Source: Streptomyces sp. NBC_00440
Lineage (GTDB): Bacteria; Actinomycetota; Actinomycetes; Streptomycetales; Streptomycetaceae
Direction: 5' to 3'
Assembly (NCBI RefSeq): GCF_036014215.1
Contig: NZ_CP107921.1
Location: forward strand, 3,025,001 to 3,089,000
DNA: 64,000 bases
Part shown: piece by piece, positions 9,080 through 17,059 of the stretch
Layout of the letters: each line of letters begins with the position of its first letter
Position numbering within the stretch: the first letter of the stretch is position 1
The notes under the pieces: generated by a model
Told to the model about the DNA's origin: nothing
The model's database searches: none
Seen by the model: the letters and a program-made list of their open reading frames with translations, nothing else
Program-made: the position numbers and the translations under genes

Positions 9080-9211
9080 AGGGCCTCGATCCTCACGGGT
9101 GGAGGAATGCTCATGTTCATGGCAACCGGAAGTCAATGATCCGGACGGGATGCGGGCCACGGGATCCCGCCCGGGCCGCGAGGGCCCGGGAATCGGGAAG
9201 GCGGAGCCGGG

Positions 9212-9586
9212 TCAGGACTCCGGAGAGCGCAGTACGCGGAGGTGGCCGCGGCGCCCGCTCTCGGCCGGAGCGGCCTGGCGTGCGCCGCCACCGGGCTCGG
9301 GCGCGCGCTCGTGCGGTCTGGCGGCTTCCCGCACGGCGTTGGCGAGCGCTTCGAGATCGTCACCGCTGGGCCTGGCGGGGGCCGAACCGTCGGTGAGACG
9401 GACGACCTCCCAGCCGCGCGGGGCGGTCAGCCGCTCGCCGTGCTCGGCGCACAGGTCGTAGCAGTGGGGCTCAGCGTAAGTCGCGAGCGGACCGAGAACC
9501 GCGGTCGAGTCGGCGTAGACGTACGTCAGCGTCGCGACGGCGGGGCGGCCGCACGCAGTGCGCGAACAGCGACGTACAGGGCTCAC
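9212..9586 (-). CDS. DUF3499 family protein
   Basis: A 124-residue protein that starts with SPVRRCSRTACGRPAVATLT, has TYAEPHCYDLCAEHGERLT in the middle, and ends in a disordered Pro/Glu/Arg tail. The two Cys pairs (CSRTAC and CYDLC plus nearby His) suggest a small zinc-binding fold. This matches the actinobacterial DUF3499 family, whose function is not established. I use the GTG at 9586 because homology begins with VSPVRRC; the longer frame from 9748 is Arg-rich noise. It is divergent from the metallopeptidase-family gene, an arrangement I recall as conserved next to whiB2/whmD in mycobacteria and streptomycetes. Confidence 0.8.
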   Translation of the reverse strand: MSPVRRCSRTACGRPAVATLTYVYADSTAVLGPLATYAEPHCYDLCAEHGERLTAPRGWEVVRLTDGSAPARPSGDDLEALANAVREAARPHERAPEPGGGARQAAPAESGRRGHLRVLRSPES

Positions 9587-9918
9587 GGTATTGGACGGTA
9601 CCGCACTCTTGAGCGGGCCGCGACGACTCGCCCCGGCGTCACTCCACCGTGTCGTGGCACGGAGCCTGCCCCGCCCGGCCCGGCGGCAACTCGCTTGACC
9701 TGCACGGGTACAGGCGCATACAGCGAGTGACGAATCGAATCCAGTCATTCGCCCGTCGATATCCAGTCAGCCGGAGCGAGATCACCGGTCGAAAGCAGCT
9801 GGGCCACCGATCGTGAACGTGTCCGGAACGCTCATCCCGCGACATGCCGGCTGCGCCGCGGCCGTCGGCCTCGCCGCATCACACGTCGCGTCGTACGGAG
9901 AGCTACCCTGCGTCAGTG
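9587..9918. other. Divergent intergenic region between DUF3499 and metallopeptidase genes (332 bp)
   Basis: This must carry promoters for both neighbours. A candidate plus-strand promoter is TTGACC at 9695-9700 with TACAGC at 9719-9724 (18-base spacer). I see no extended inverted repeat, RNA or convincing short gene here. Confidence 0.35.
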
Positions 9919-10377
9919 ATGGACAGCTCACTTCCGCCCCAGCCCGCCGAGCCCCGGCCGCGCCGCCGCGACCGGCACGGCCGGGGGATGCGCGGGCCCG
10001 TGGCCCCGCCGCAGGTTCCGCTCTCGACCAGCCGCGGGGACTCCTTCCGCGATCTTGTCGCGGACTCCGTCGAGCGCCTGGAACGGCGCTGGCCCCAACT
10101 CTCCGAAGTCGACTTCCTGGTGCTCGACGTCCCGCGGATCGAGGGCGCCGAAAGCGTCGACGAGTGGCCCGGCGAGACATCGGTGCCGCTGGGCAGCGCG
10201 GTCTCCGCGGAGAAGGACCGGCCCGCGCAGATCGTCGTCTACCGGCGCCCCGTCGAGATCCGCACCAAGAACCGCGACGAGCGGGCGCTGCTGGTGCACG
10301 AGGTCGTCGTGGAGCAGGTCGCCGAACTGCTCGGCCTGGCACCGGAGTCGGTCGATCCGCGGTACGGACAGGACTGA
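9919..10377 (+). CDS. Metallopeptidase-family protein with a degenerate HExxH site
   Basis: A 152-residue soluble protein of the minimal zincin family (DUF1025-type). A disordered Pro/Arg-rich start is followed by FRDLVADSVERLERRWPQL, VDFLVLDVPRIEGAE, IVVYRRPVEIRTKNRDERA and LVHEVVVEQVAELLGLAPE. In active members the last motif is HExxH; here it reads HEVVV, so the second zinc His is missing while the first His-Glu pair remains. It may be a non-peptidase relative or use other ligands. The start at 9919 (MDSSLPPQP) gives the family length; an extension to 9844 is possible. It is convergent with the DUF5719 gene, with a strong hairpin between. Confidence 0.78.
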   Translation: MDSSLPPQPAEPRPRRRDRHGRGMRGPVAPPQVPLSTSRGDSFRDLVADSVERLERRWPQLSEVDFLVLDVPRIEGAESVDEWPGETSVPLGSAVSAEKDRPAQIVVYRRPVEIRTKNRDERALLVHEVVVEQVAELLGLAPESVDPRYGQD

Positions 10378-10432
10378 CGGTCCGCCGGACGGACGGTACT
10401 GGCGGTACGGACGGTACGGACACGACCGGACG
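10361..10432. repeat. Imperfect repeat of the metallopeptidase gene end
   Basis: The last bases of the gene, GGTACGGACAGGACTGACG at 10361-10379, recur as GGTACGGACACGACCGGACG at 10413-10432, with extra GGACGGTAC pieces between. The true stop is in the first copy. Confidence 0.5.
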
Positions 10433-10433
10433 C

Positions 10434-10469
10434 GGCCGGGCCCGCCGTTTCCGTTCGGCGGGCCCGGCC
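10434..10469. terminator. Bidirectional hairpin terminator between convergent genes
   Basis: Perfect 14-bp GC arms (10434-10447 and 10456-10469, core GCCGGGCCCGCCG) around an 8-base loop TTTCCGTT, placed between the ends of the metallopeptidase-family gene and the DUF5719 gene. Confidence 0.8.
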
Positions 10470-10476
10470 TCCTCGT

Positions 10477-11988
10477 TCAGTCGTCCAGCAGTGACAGGTC
10501 CTGCTGGGCACGCGGCACCGAGACCGTCCCCCGGTCGTCGGGGAGCGTCTGCACCGTGAACATCGGGATCCCGTCCTGCGGGAGTTCGAGCATCCGCGAG
10601 GCGTAGAACCGGCCGCTGCCCGCCATCGGCTCGACGGTGAGTGCGTACGAGCCCTTGAGCCCGGGCGGCGGGGTCGGCTTGACCGCGAGCGTCGTACCGC
10701 CCTTGACCGTGTACGTCTTGACGGCCGAGGAACCGCCGCCGCTGCCCGGCGACGAGGTGACCTTCACCTTGGCCGTGGCGCCCGGGGCGACCAGCGAAAG
10801 CACCGAGCCCTTGGAGCGGTTGTCGGCCACCGATGCCCGATCGCCCACCGGCGCGGTCGCCGGGATGAAGGCGACCTCCTGCTTGTCGCCCTTTCCGCGT
10901 ACCACGCGCAGGGCGGCCACCACGGGTGTCCTGCTGCCGCCCGACGGGGAGAGCACCAGTGACCCCGCCGCGCCCCTGGTCACGGCACCCAGGTCGGCGG
11001 AGGAGGTCATGCCCGCCTTGAGGTGCAGCGTCTCGTGTCCGGCCGGGGTGATCGTGCCGTCGGCGCCGGCCAGCTGGACCTTGAGGTCCGTGTCGTCCGA
11101 GCCCGGGGCGAGCGCCACCAGCCGTACGGAGGTGGCGTCCGCCGGGATCCCGGGGATGACCAGCTTGTCGGCCGGGGCGGTGGAAGCGGGCAGCCAGTCG
11201 CTGCCGAGCTTGTTGTCCAGGGACTGCACCACGGCGCCGACCCGGCCGGTACGGGTGCTGACATGGACGGTCAGGTTGTCGGCGGGGTCGGGCGTCAGTG
11301 TCGAGAGCAGGACCGGAACCGTCGACTTCGCGGGGACCGTGATCCCCTCCCCCACCTCGGACTTGATGGCGCCGTCCTTGCCGTACAGCTCGATGTCGGC
11401 GACGGCCGCGCTGTCGTCGGGGTTGGTGAGGTGCACATAGTCCTGGCGGGAGGCCGCCGTGCTGGCGCCGGGGAACCAGAAGTCCGTGTCCGGTGCTGTG
11501 CAGTTGGTGCCGAGCACGCCGCGTGAGCCTCCGGCGTCGACCGTCGTGGTCTGCTGGACGGTCCAGCCGGGGGCCAGTGGGCCGTCCGCCGAACCGATCA
11601 GAGCCGGCGAGTCGCCGCCGGACTCCTTGTCGACGACGGGCTTGCCCGGCTGCTTGAGCGAGACCACGGGCTTCCCCGGGTCGGGTGCGCCGCCCTTGCC
11701 CTTGGCGTTCTTCTTCCCGTCCGTCCCGGCGCCGGTGACCGACGGCAGCAACTGGGCGGACCCGGCGGACCCGGCGCCCTTCCCGGCCGGGGTGAAGGCG
11801 GTGTACGACGTCTCGGCGACATCGGACGTGCTGGGCGCCGGACAGACCAGGCTGGAGCGCTCGACGGGCAGCCTGGCGGCGGGCTGCTGCGTGGTGGCGG
11901 CGTCCGACGGTGCGGCGACCACGGCGAAACCGGTGATGGCCGCGAGGGCTGCGACGGCCGCCGCGAGGGCGATGGCGGTGCGGTTCAC
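10477..11988 (-). CDS. Secreted or membrane-anchored DUF5719 protein
   Basis: A 503-residue exported protein. The N-terminus (MNRTAIALAAAVAALAAITG followed by FAVVAAPSDA) is a signal peptide or anchor. The remainder is a repeated beta-rich pattern with phrases such as LVIPGIPADATSVRLVALAP, ADIELYGKDG and MLELPQDGIPMFTVQTLPD, without enzymatic motifs. This fits the actinobacterial DUF5719 family, found next to the large glycosyltransferase. The GTG start at 11988 overlaps the glycosyltransferase stop (GTGA), so the two proteins are probably made together; a partnership in exporting or presenting a glycan outside the membrane is my inference. The product ends with acidic residues (SLLDD). Confidence 0.82.
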   Translation of the reverse strand: MNRTAIALAAAVAALAAITGFAVVAAPSDAATTQQPAARLPVERSSLVCPAPSTSDVAETSYTAFTPAGKGAGSAGSAQLLPSVTGAGTDGKKNAKGKGGAPDPGKPVVSLKQPGKPVVDKESGGDSPALIGSADGPLAPGWTVQQTTTVDAGGSRGVLGTNCTAPDTDFWFPGASTAASRQDYVHLTNPDDSAAVADIELYGKDGAIKSEVGEGITVPAKSTVPVLLSTLTPDPADNLTVHVSTRTGRVGAVVQSLDNKLGSDWLPASTAPADKLVIPGIPADATSVRLVALAPGSDDTDLKVQLAGADGTITPAGHETLHLKAGMTSSADLGAVTRGAAGSLVLSPSGGSRTPVVAALRVVRGKGDKQEVAFIPATAPVGDRASVADNRSKGSVLSLVAPGATAKVKVTSSPGSGGGSSAVKTYTVKGGTTLAVKPTPPPGLKGSYALTVEPMAGSGRFYASRMLELPQDGIPMFTVQTLPDDRGTVSVPRAQQDLSLLDD

Positions 11989-14900
11989 TGGTTGCTCCCG
12001 TCGGGGCGGTGCTCGTTCTCGTCGGGGTAGGGCGGCTGCTGCGGGTGCTGGACATAGCCGTACGGGTCGTACTGGCCGTCGGGCTGCTGCTGGTACGGGT
12101 CGTACTGCTGCTGCCCGTCGGGGTACGGGCCGGGCTGGCCCGGCCGGCCGCTTCCGCCCTGGCCGTCGTCGCCGTACTGCGCCTCGTTGCCGTACTGCGC
12201 CTCGTTGCCGTACTGCGCTTCGCCGCCGTACCCGTCCTGGCCGTACTGGCCGGGGGCGTACGTGCCGTCGTTGGCGTAGTGGCCTTCGTTGCCGTACTGC
12301 CCGGCCGGGTACTGGCTGTAGTCACCCGTCGCGTACGCGGGCTGCTCCCAGTCGCCGTACGCGGGCTGCTGCGGGATCTCCGTCCCGTACTGCGGGGCGA
12401 AGCCGTCATCGGCTGCGGAGGCCGACGGATCCGCCGCGGGGTCTCCGGCGGGGGCGTACGGATTCTGCTCGCCGGGTTCGCCGGGTTCCCCGGCCGGGCC
12501 GTCCTCCGCGGCTGCCGTGGTGCCCATGGCGGCCGTCGCGTCCGGGCCGTCCGTGCCTCCCGCCGCCTCGGCTTCGGCCTGGGCGGCGGCGCGCAGCCTG
12601 CGGGCTCTGCGGCCCTCGCCCGCCACCGGCTCGGCGGGTACGGGGAGTTCCTCCTCGGGGAGGTCGTCGTCGATCCGCTCACGGCGGCCGGGCAGGGCGA
12701 GCACCAGCAGCACGACCGCGAGCAGCACCTGCGCCCAGACCCAGAGGGTGTGGGTGAGGGGCTCGTCGTAGGTGACGTCGAGCTTCCCGCCCTGTGCGGG
12801 GAGTTCGAACCCCTGCGCCCAGCCGTCGACGGTCGTCCTGGTCAGCGCGCGACCGTCCAGGGTGGCCTGCCAGCCCGGCGCGGTGGCGTCCGCGAGCCGC
12901 AGGACGCGGCCTGACTTGCCGGCCGGGACGGTGGTGTGGATGTCCACCGGGCCGGCGGCGACGGACTGCGGCTCGGAGCTCGCGTCCGGCGACGTACCGG
13001 AGACGATGGTGGCGCGTGCCACCTGCCGGTCGACGCGCCAGAGTTCGCTGCCGTCCAGCTGGCTGAGCCGGCTCAGCCCCGGGGTCGCGTCGAGCACCCG
13101 GCTCATCTCGCGCGGCGCTCCGTCCCTGACCAGCAGATAGCGGATGGCGTACCCGCTGAGCTGGCTGGACTGGTCGGCGCCGGAGCCCGCGACCAGGTTG
13201 GACACGATCTTGTCGAGGCGGGGGCTGCTGCCGCCCGCGCGGGCCAGCTCGGCGTCGCCGAGCCTGCCGCCCGAGCCGCGCACCAGTGTGTACGAGACCT
13301 CCGACGGCGACGTCCCGCCGAGGATCAGGGTGCGGGCCTGGTCGCGGGTGCCGCTCTCCTCGGCGACGAACGCCGGGACCTGCACCGGGTCGCGCCGCTC
13401 CAGCGGCCCGTCCGCACCGCTGACCATCCAGCTGAAGGCGGCGATCACCGGGGCGAGCAGCGCGGCGACGGCGATCAGCCCGGCGACCGGCTGCCGCCAG
13501 CCGAAGCTCTGGGTGGCCACGCGCTCGCGTGCGCCCTCCGCGCCGAGCACGGCGGCCGCGAGCAGCGCGAGCCCGTAGACGAGCGTGGTGGGACCGGCCC
13601 AGCCCGACCTGTTGGCCAGCACCGAGAAGACGAGACCCAGCAGGGCCACCGCCCAGGCGCCGCGGACGGCGAACTGCCGCTCCCCGCGCAGCAGGGCGGC
13701 CAGCGCGGCGAGCACCACTCCGATGAGCAGCACCCCGCCCGCGGTCTTCGGACCGCCGGGGCTCATGCCCAGCAGGTCGAGCGCGGATGCCGAGCCCTTG
13801 CCGAACTCCATGCCCGCCTCGCGGAAGAAGCCGGAGGGGGAGGCGAGCAGCGAGAGCGACCAGGGTGCCAGCAGCACGAGGGGCGTACCGGCGATCGCGA
13901 GGAGGCGCAGCCCGTACGCGGTGATCTCGTCGCGGTGCAGCGCCAGGACGGCGATCCCGATGACGACGGCGAGCGGCCACACGACGGGCGTGAACGCCAT
14001 GGTGAGGGTGAGCAGGAACGCGTAGGCCCAGACGGCCCGCCAGCTTCCGCGCTCCCCGCGCACTCCGGCGGCGGAGACGGCGCAGCGGGCGATCAGCGGC
14101 AGCAGGACGGCGAGTACCGCCGTGCCGAGCCGCCCGGCGGCCAGGGCGCCGGTGGCGGCGGGCAGGAAGGCGTACGCGATGCTTCCCCAGGCCCGCAGCA
14201 GCCGCGATTCGGTGAGCGGGCGGGAGGCGAAGTACGCGGTGAGACCGGCCAGCGGGACCGAGCAGACCAGCAGCAGGGTGAGCGCGAGTCCGGTGTGGCC
14301 GAGCAGGACGGTGGAGAACACGGCGAGGATGCCGAGGTACGGCGGGGCGGACTGGGTGCCGCCGGTGCCGAGGGGGTGCCATACGTCGGCGTAGCGGTTC
14401 CACAGCTCCGATACGTGATCGGGCGCGGGGAGCAGGGCGCCGCCCGCGAGGGCGCCTCCGCCCAGCAGCGCCCGGCAGGCGATGACCGACACCAGCAGGA
14501 GCACGGCGAACAGCACCGGGGCCGGCTTGCGGGCTATCCGCTTCAGCCGGGCGAACTGCTCGATCTCCAGGAAGTCGGCGTCGTCACCGCCCGGACCGGA
14601 TTCGACGGCGCCGTGCCGCGAACCGGCCTCTACGTCGGAGCTACCGCCGAAATGGCCGGCCACCTGCTCGGCGGTGGCCTTGACGGTGGCTCCGGGCGGC
14701 GGGAAGAGCGGCCGCAGCTCGCTCGCCTCGACCGCGCCTTCTCCGCGTTTGCGCCGTGCGGCGAGGATCCGCTCGGGGCGCAGCAGGGTGCCGACGAGCC
14801 CGGCGACTTCGTCGAGTGCCTGTCCCGGCGCCTTGCCGACCAGATACGCGACCACTCTCAGCAGGGTGCCGATGACCAGCCGCAGCAGGACGTACGGCAG

Positions 14901-15860
14901 CCCGCGGCCGCGGGTGTTGACGAGCAGGGTGTAGACGGCGCCCGCCTTGTCGACGCGGTGCGGGCTGGCGACGGAGCGGCCCACGCAGTCGATGGGCCTG
15001 CGCTCGCGGGCCGATGCCTCCGCGTGCCGCAGTACGGCGTCGGGTGCCACGACGACGCTGTGGCCCGCGGCGTGTGCGCGCCAGCACAGGTCGACGTCGT
15101 CACGCATCAGCGGAAGTCTGCGGTCGAAGCCGCCCAGTTCCTCCCAGATGTCCCGCCTGATGAGCATTCCGGCGGTCGAGACGGACAGCACCGAGCGGAC
15201 CTGGTCGTGCTGGCCCTGGTCCTGTTCGCGGCGGTCGAGGCCGGTCCAGCGGCGACCGCTGTTGGCGATCGAGACGCCGACTTCGAGCAGTTGCTTACGG
15301 TCGTACCAGCCGCGCAGTTTGGGTCCGACGATGACGGCGTGCGGGTCGTTGTCGACCACGCGCAGCAGCTCGGTGAGCGCGTCGGGGTCGGGGGCGCAGT
15401 CGTCGTGGAGCAGCCAGAGCCACTGCACCGGTTCGCCGTGCGGCAGTTCGGGCATGTCATAGGTCTCGTCGCGCCAGCTGCGGCTCACCGGGTCCCAGCC
15501 GCTGGGCCGCTTCAGATACGGCAGTTCCTCGGGGGTGAGGACTCCCGCGGTGCGGGCGGCCTCGTCGACGGCGGCACCGAAGCCGGTGCGGCGCGCGAGG
15601 TGCAACACCCGGTCGGCGCCGAGCGCTTCGGTGACCAGGCTCGCGGACGCGTCGGCGCTGCCGGTGTCGGCCGCGACGACGTTCTGTACGGGGCGCTCCT
15701 GGCCGAGCAGCCCGGCGAGCGCGTCGGGCAGCCAGCGGGCGCCGTCGTGGGTGACGAGCACGGCGGTGACGACATGCTGCGGGAATTCGGGCGGGTGTGC
15801 GGGAGCGAACGCAGGCGTTGCGGCCTCGTAAGGGGCCGTCGATTGGCTGTGCACGGACAT
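11985..15860 (-). CDS. Large membrane glycosyltransferase, GT2 domain plus multi-pass membrane region and low-complexity tail
   Basis: A 1291-residue protein. Residues about 25-320 form a GT2 catalytic domain: VTAVLVTHDGARWLPDALAG, the DxD-like LLHDDCAPDPDALTELLRVV and the acceptor-site MRDDVDLCWRAHAAGHS. Residues about 430-870 contain many hydrophobic helices, then an extracytoplasmic part (VDIHTTVPAGKSGRVLRLAD) and a final membrane helix (LWVWAQVLLAVVLLVLALPG). The last 170 or so residues are disordered and rich in Gly, Gln, Tyr and Pro with QYGNEA repeats. The ATG at 15860 (MSVHSQSTAPYE) begins just before the conserved domain. It probably transfers a nucleotide- or lipid-activated sugar to an envelope glycan; the nearby manA, manB and manC-like genes suggest mannose, but this is inference. 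The stop overlaps the DUF5719 start, and whmD lies upstream. Confidence 0.87.
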   Translation of the reverse strand: MSVHSQSTAPYEAATPAFAPAHPPEFPQHVVTAVLVTHDGARWLPDALAGLLGQERPVQNVVAADTGSADASASLVTEALGADRVLHLARRTGFGAAVDEAARTAGVLTPEELPYLKRPSGWDPVSRSWRDETYDMPELPHGEPVQWLWLLHDDCAPDPDALTELLRVVDNDPHAVIVGPKLRGWYDRKQLLEVGVSIANSGRRWTGLDRREQDQGQHDQVRSVLSVSTAGMLIRRDIWEELGGFDRRLPLMRDDVDLCWRAHAAGHSVVVAPDAVLRHAEASARERRPIDCVGRSVASPHRVDKAGAVYTLLVNTRGRGLPYVLLRLVIGTLLRVVAYLVGKAPGQALDEVAGLVGTLLRPERILAARRKRGEGAVEASELRPLFPPPGATVKATAEQVAGHFGGSSDVEAGSRHGAVESGPGGDDADFLEIEQFARLKRIARKPAPVLFAVLLLVSVIACRALLGGGALAGGALLPAPDHVSELWNRYADVWHPLGTGGTQSAPPYLGILAVFSTVLLGHTGLALTLLLVCSVPLAGLTAYFASRPLTESRLLRAWGSIAYAFLPAATGALAAGRLGTAVLAVLLPLIARCAVSAAGVRGERGSWRAVWAYAFLLTLTMAFTPVVWPLAVVIGIAVLALHRDEITAYGLRLLAIAGTPLVLLAPWSLSLLASPSGFFREAGMEFGKGSASALDLLGMSPGGPKTAGGVLLIGVVLAALAALLRGERQFAVRGAWAVALLGLVFSVLANRSGWAGPTTLVYGLALLAAAVLGAEGARERVATQSFGWRQPVAGLIAVAALLAPVIAAFSWMVSGADGPLERRDPVQVPAFVAEESGTRDQARTLILGGTSPSEVSYTLVRGSGGRLGDAELARAGGSSPRLDKIVSNLVAGSGADQSSQLSGYAIRYLLVRDGAPREMSRVLDATPGLSRLSQLDGSELWRVDRQVARATIVSGTSPDASSEPQSVAAGPVDIHTTVPAGKSGRVLRLADATAPGWQATLDGRALTRTTVDGWAQGFELPAQGGKLDVTYDEPLTHTLWVWAQVLLAVVLLVLALPGRRERIDDDLPEEELPVPAEPVAGEGRRARRLRAAAQAEAEAAGGTDGPDATAAMGTTAAAEDGPAGEPGEPGEQNPYAPAGDPAADPSASAADDGFAPQYGTEIPQQPAYGDWEQPAYATGDYSQYPAGQYGNEGHYANDGTYAPGQYGQDGYGGEAQYGNEAQYGNEAQYGDDGQGGSGRPGQPGPYPDGQQQYDPYQQQPDGQYDPYGYVQHPQQPPYPDENEHRPDGSNQ
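12171..12224 (-). repeat. 18-bp coding tandem repeat (three units) in the glycosyltransferase tail
   Basis: Three near-identical units of GCCGTACTGCGCCTCGTT start at 12171, 12189 and 12207. On the minus strand they encode consecutive six-residue NEAQYG blocks within the Gln/Tyr/Gly-rich C-terminal tail. Confidence 0.85.
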
Positions 15861-16002
15861 CGAGGTACGGGCCCCTCCGGCCGGAGTCCGGGTGGCGTTG
15901 CCCCCCGGAAGGCTGGTGTGCGGATGCGGTGGACGCACGCGCCCCGTGGGGGCGTTGGTGCATCGCGGACGGGGCCCCACACTAACGGCTGACTCGGACA
16001 GC

Positions 16003-16040
16003 GGTCCGCCGCCCGCCCCAGGGGGGACGGACGGCGGACC
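16003..16040 (-). terminator. Hairpin downstream of whmD
   Basis: Nine-bp arms GGTCCGCCG (16003-16011) and CGGCGGACC (16032-16040) around a 20-base GC-rich loop, 84 bases past the whmD stop and upstream of the glycosyltransferase start. It probably separates the two transcripts. Confidence 0.5.
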
Positions 16041-16123
16041 GGATGTGGTGCCTGGGCCGGCGCCGGCCGGGCGGCCGGAGAGCGCGGCCGACGCTCGTGG
16101 TCGGCGCTCGTGGTCGGCGGTGG

Positions 16124-16387
16124 CTAGACAGCGGCCTTTTTCAGCCGTCGCCGCTCCCGCTCGGACAGGCCGCCCCAGATGCCGAACCGCTCGTCGTTGG
16201 CGAGGGCGTATTCAAGACACTCCGAGCGGACTTCGCAGGCGAGGCAGACCTTCTTGGCCTCGCGGGTGGAACCGCCCTTCTCGGGGAAGAAGGACTCGGG
16301 GTCGGTCTGGGCGCACAGCGCGCGCTCCTGCCAGCCGAATTCCTCGTCCGCGTCCTCGACCAGCAGTTGCTGGAACAGCTCGGTCAT
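16124..16387 (-). CDS. whmD: WhiB-family iron-sulfur regulator WhmD
   Basis: An 87-residue WhiB-like protein that would bind a [4Fe-4S] cluster and act with the principal sigma factor in transcription control. The four cluster cysteines are present: one in ERALCAQTDPESFFPEKGGS, then the CxxC of KVCLACEVRSECLEYAL and the fourth in RSECLEY. The GIWGG turn (DERFGIWGGLSERERRRLKK) and basic C-terminus are the family's DNA/sigma-contact elements. The sequence TELFQQLLVEDADEEFGWQE and the neighbours (DUF3499, metallopeptidase, fbiA/fbiB) point to WhmD/WhiB2, known in S. coelicolor to be needed for sporulation septation. The start at 16387 gives the family length; the frame open to 16489 is unlikely. 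Confidence 0.94.
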   Translation of the reverse strand: MTELFQQLLVEDADEEFGWQERALCAQTDPESFFPEKGGSTREAKKVCLACEVRSECLEYALANDERFGIWGGLSERERRRLKKAAV

Positions 16388-16868
16388 GTGCGCCCCTTGT
16401 CCGTCTTTGCGTCCCCGTGTTGCTGTCGCTACCGATTTCGGCCGAACGACACGAGTGAAATTACAAGTGCGTGGATCCGGGCCAGTCAAGCCGAGATCTG
16501 CTATTGGGTCCCTTATTCACTCTGCGGAACCAAGGCTATGCGGAAAGTGTTCAAATCACTAAAAACCTGACACATGCCACTGGCCCATACCTGCACCTTC
16601 CCGGCCCGTGAGGAGCGATGCCCTCTCAGACTGAGACTCCGCCGAGGCCGGTCCCGTTCTCACTCCGCCCGCCGAAGCGATCAAGATCACAGTCAGGTCA
16701 CGAGATCCCTGCGATGTTTGATGTTTGCGGTGGGGCTTGTTGCGCCACATCTCCGCGGCGGCGGACGAACAAACCTCTCTCCGTACGGAGTAACCGGATG
16801 AGGTGAAACATTACGCCCAAATCGGGCAGTGGGTTGACAGCGAGGGCGAGAGCCGCTCTCCTGGTCCC
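16388..16868. other. Long divergent regulatory region between whmD and the cysteine dioxygenase leader (481 bp)
   Basis: An unusually long and relatively AT-rich gap for this genome, consistent with heavily regulated divergent promoters. Plus-strand promoter elements for the leader peptide lie at its right end. Around 16790-16809 GTAACC and GTGAAAC occur 13 bases apart, but the spacing matches no regulator box I can name. I see no RNA gene; the short open frames at 16559-16801 show no ribosome sites or family character. Confidence 0.45.
16834..16862 (+). promoter_or_regulatory. Candidate promoter for the poly-Cys leader, placing the transcript start at its ATG
   Basis: TTGACA at 16834-16839 (a perfect -35) is followed after exactly 17 bases by TCTCCT at 16857-16862 (a weak -10). 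A start seven bases later would be the A of the ATG at 16869, so the leader peptide would be translated from a leaderless transcript. The absence of a Shine-Dalgarno sequence supports this. Confidence 0.5.
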
Positions 16869-16955
16869 ATGCCAGCGACCGCAGCGTTCTCCGTGACCCA
16901 CGCCCGTGGGTTCCGCAGCGCTGTCCAGGCGTGCTGTTGCTGTTCCAGCTGTTGA
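16869..16955 (+). CDS. 28-residue poly-cysteine leader peptide (upstream ORF)
   Basis: The ATG at 16869 opens a 28-codon frame beginning MPATAAFSVTHARGFRSAVQ and ending ACCCCSSC before TGA at 16953-16955. Four consecutive Cys codons (TGC TGT TGC TGT at 16932-16943) and a fifth Cys (TGT) as the last sense codon are extraordinary in any protein, and the TGT codons are rare in this genome. It lies 88 bases upstream of a cysteine dioxygenase gene. Poly-Cys leaderless short ORFs are known in mycobacteria as cysteine-responsive attenuators, so a regulatory role by ribosome speed at Cys codons is the obvious reading. The candidate promoter at 16834-16862 puts the transcript start at this ATG. Confidence 0.75.
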   Translation: MPATAAFSVTHARGFRSAVQACCCCSSC

Positions 16956-17059
16956 TGCCACCGAGCTCCAGCGTCTTTCCGCAGCCCTGACTGCACCTCT
17001 CTGCGACACCCCAGCACTTTCACTGCCGAGGAACCCCCGCACCATGAACAGCGACAGCG
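16932..17059 (+). promoter_or_regulatory. Long-range pairing between leader Cys codons and the dioxygenase start
   Basis: Bases 16932-16945 (TGCTGTTGCTGTTC, the Cys codons) can pair with 17046-17059 (GAACAGCGACAGCG), which begins at the last base of the cysteine dioxygenase ATG. All 14 positions pair: 12 Watson-Crick plus two G-U. A ribosome sitting on the Cys codons would prevent this helix. This is a plausible switch read directly from sequence and is untested. Confidence 0.5.

Noticed and set aside
12936..15992. A 1018-codon open frame on the plus strand opposite the large glycosyltransferase
   Set aside because: Its translation is Gly/Arg/Gln-rich without family features, while the minus-strand frame has clear GT2 and membrane motifs. 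Long antisense frames are a by-product of very high third-position GC.
16574..16806. Short frames in the whmD to cysteine dioxygenase gap
   Set aside because: They are Arg/Ser-rich, overlap one another on both strands and have no ribosome sites; treated as noncoding regulatory DNA.
16906..17043. Upstream GTG start for cysteine dioxygenase at 16906
   Set aside because: The added 46 residues overlap the poly-Cys leader in another frame and are unlike the family; the ATG at 17044 has a proper ribosome site.
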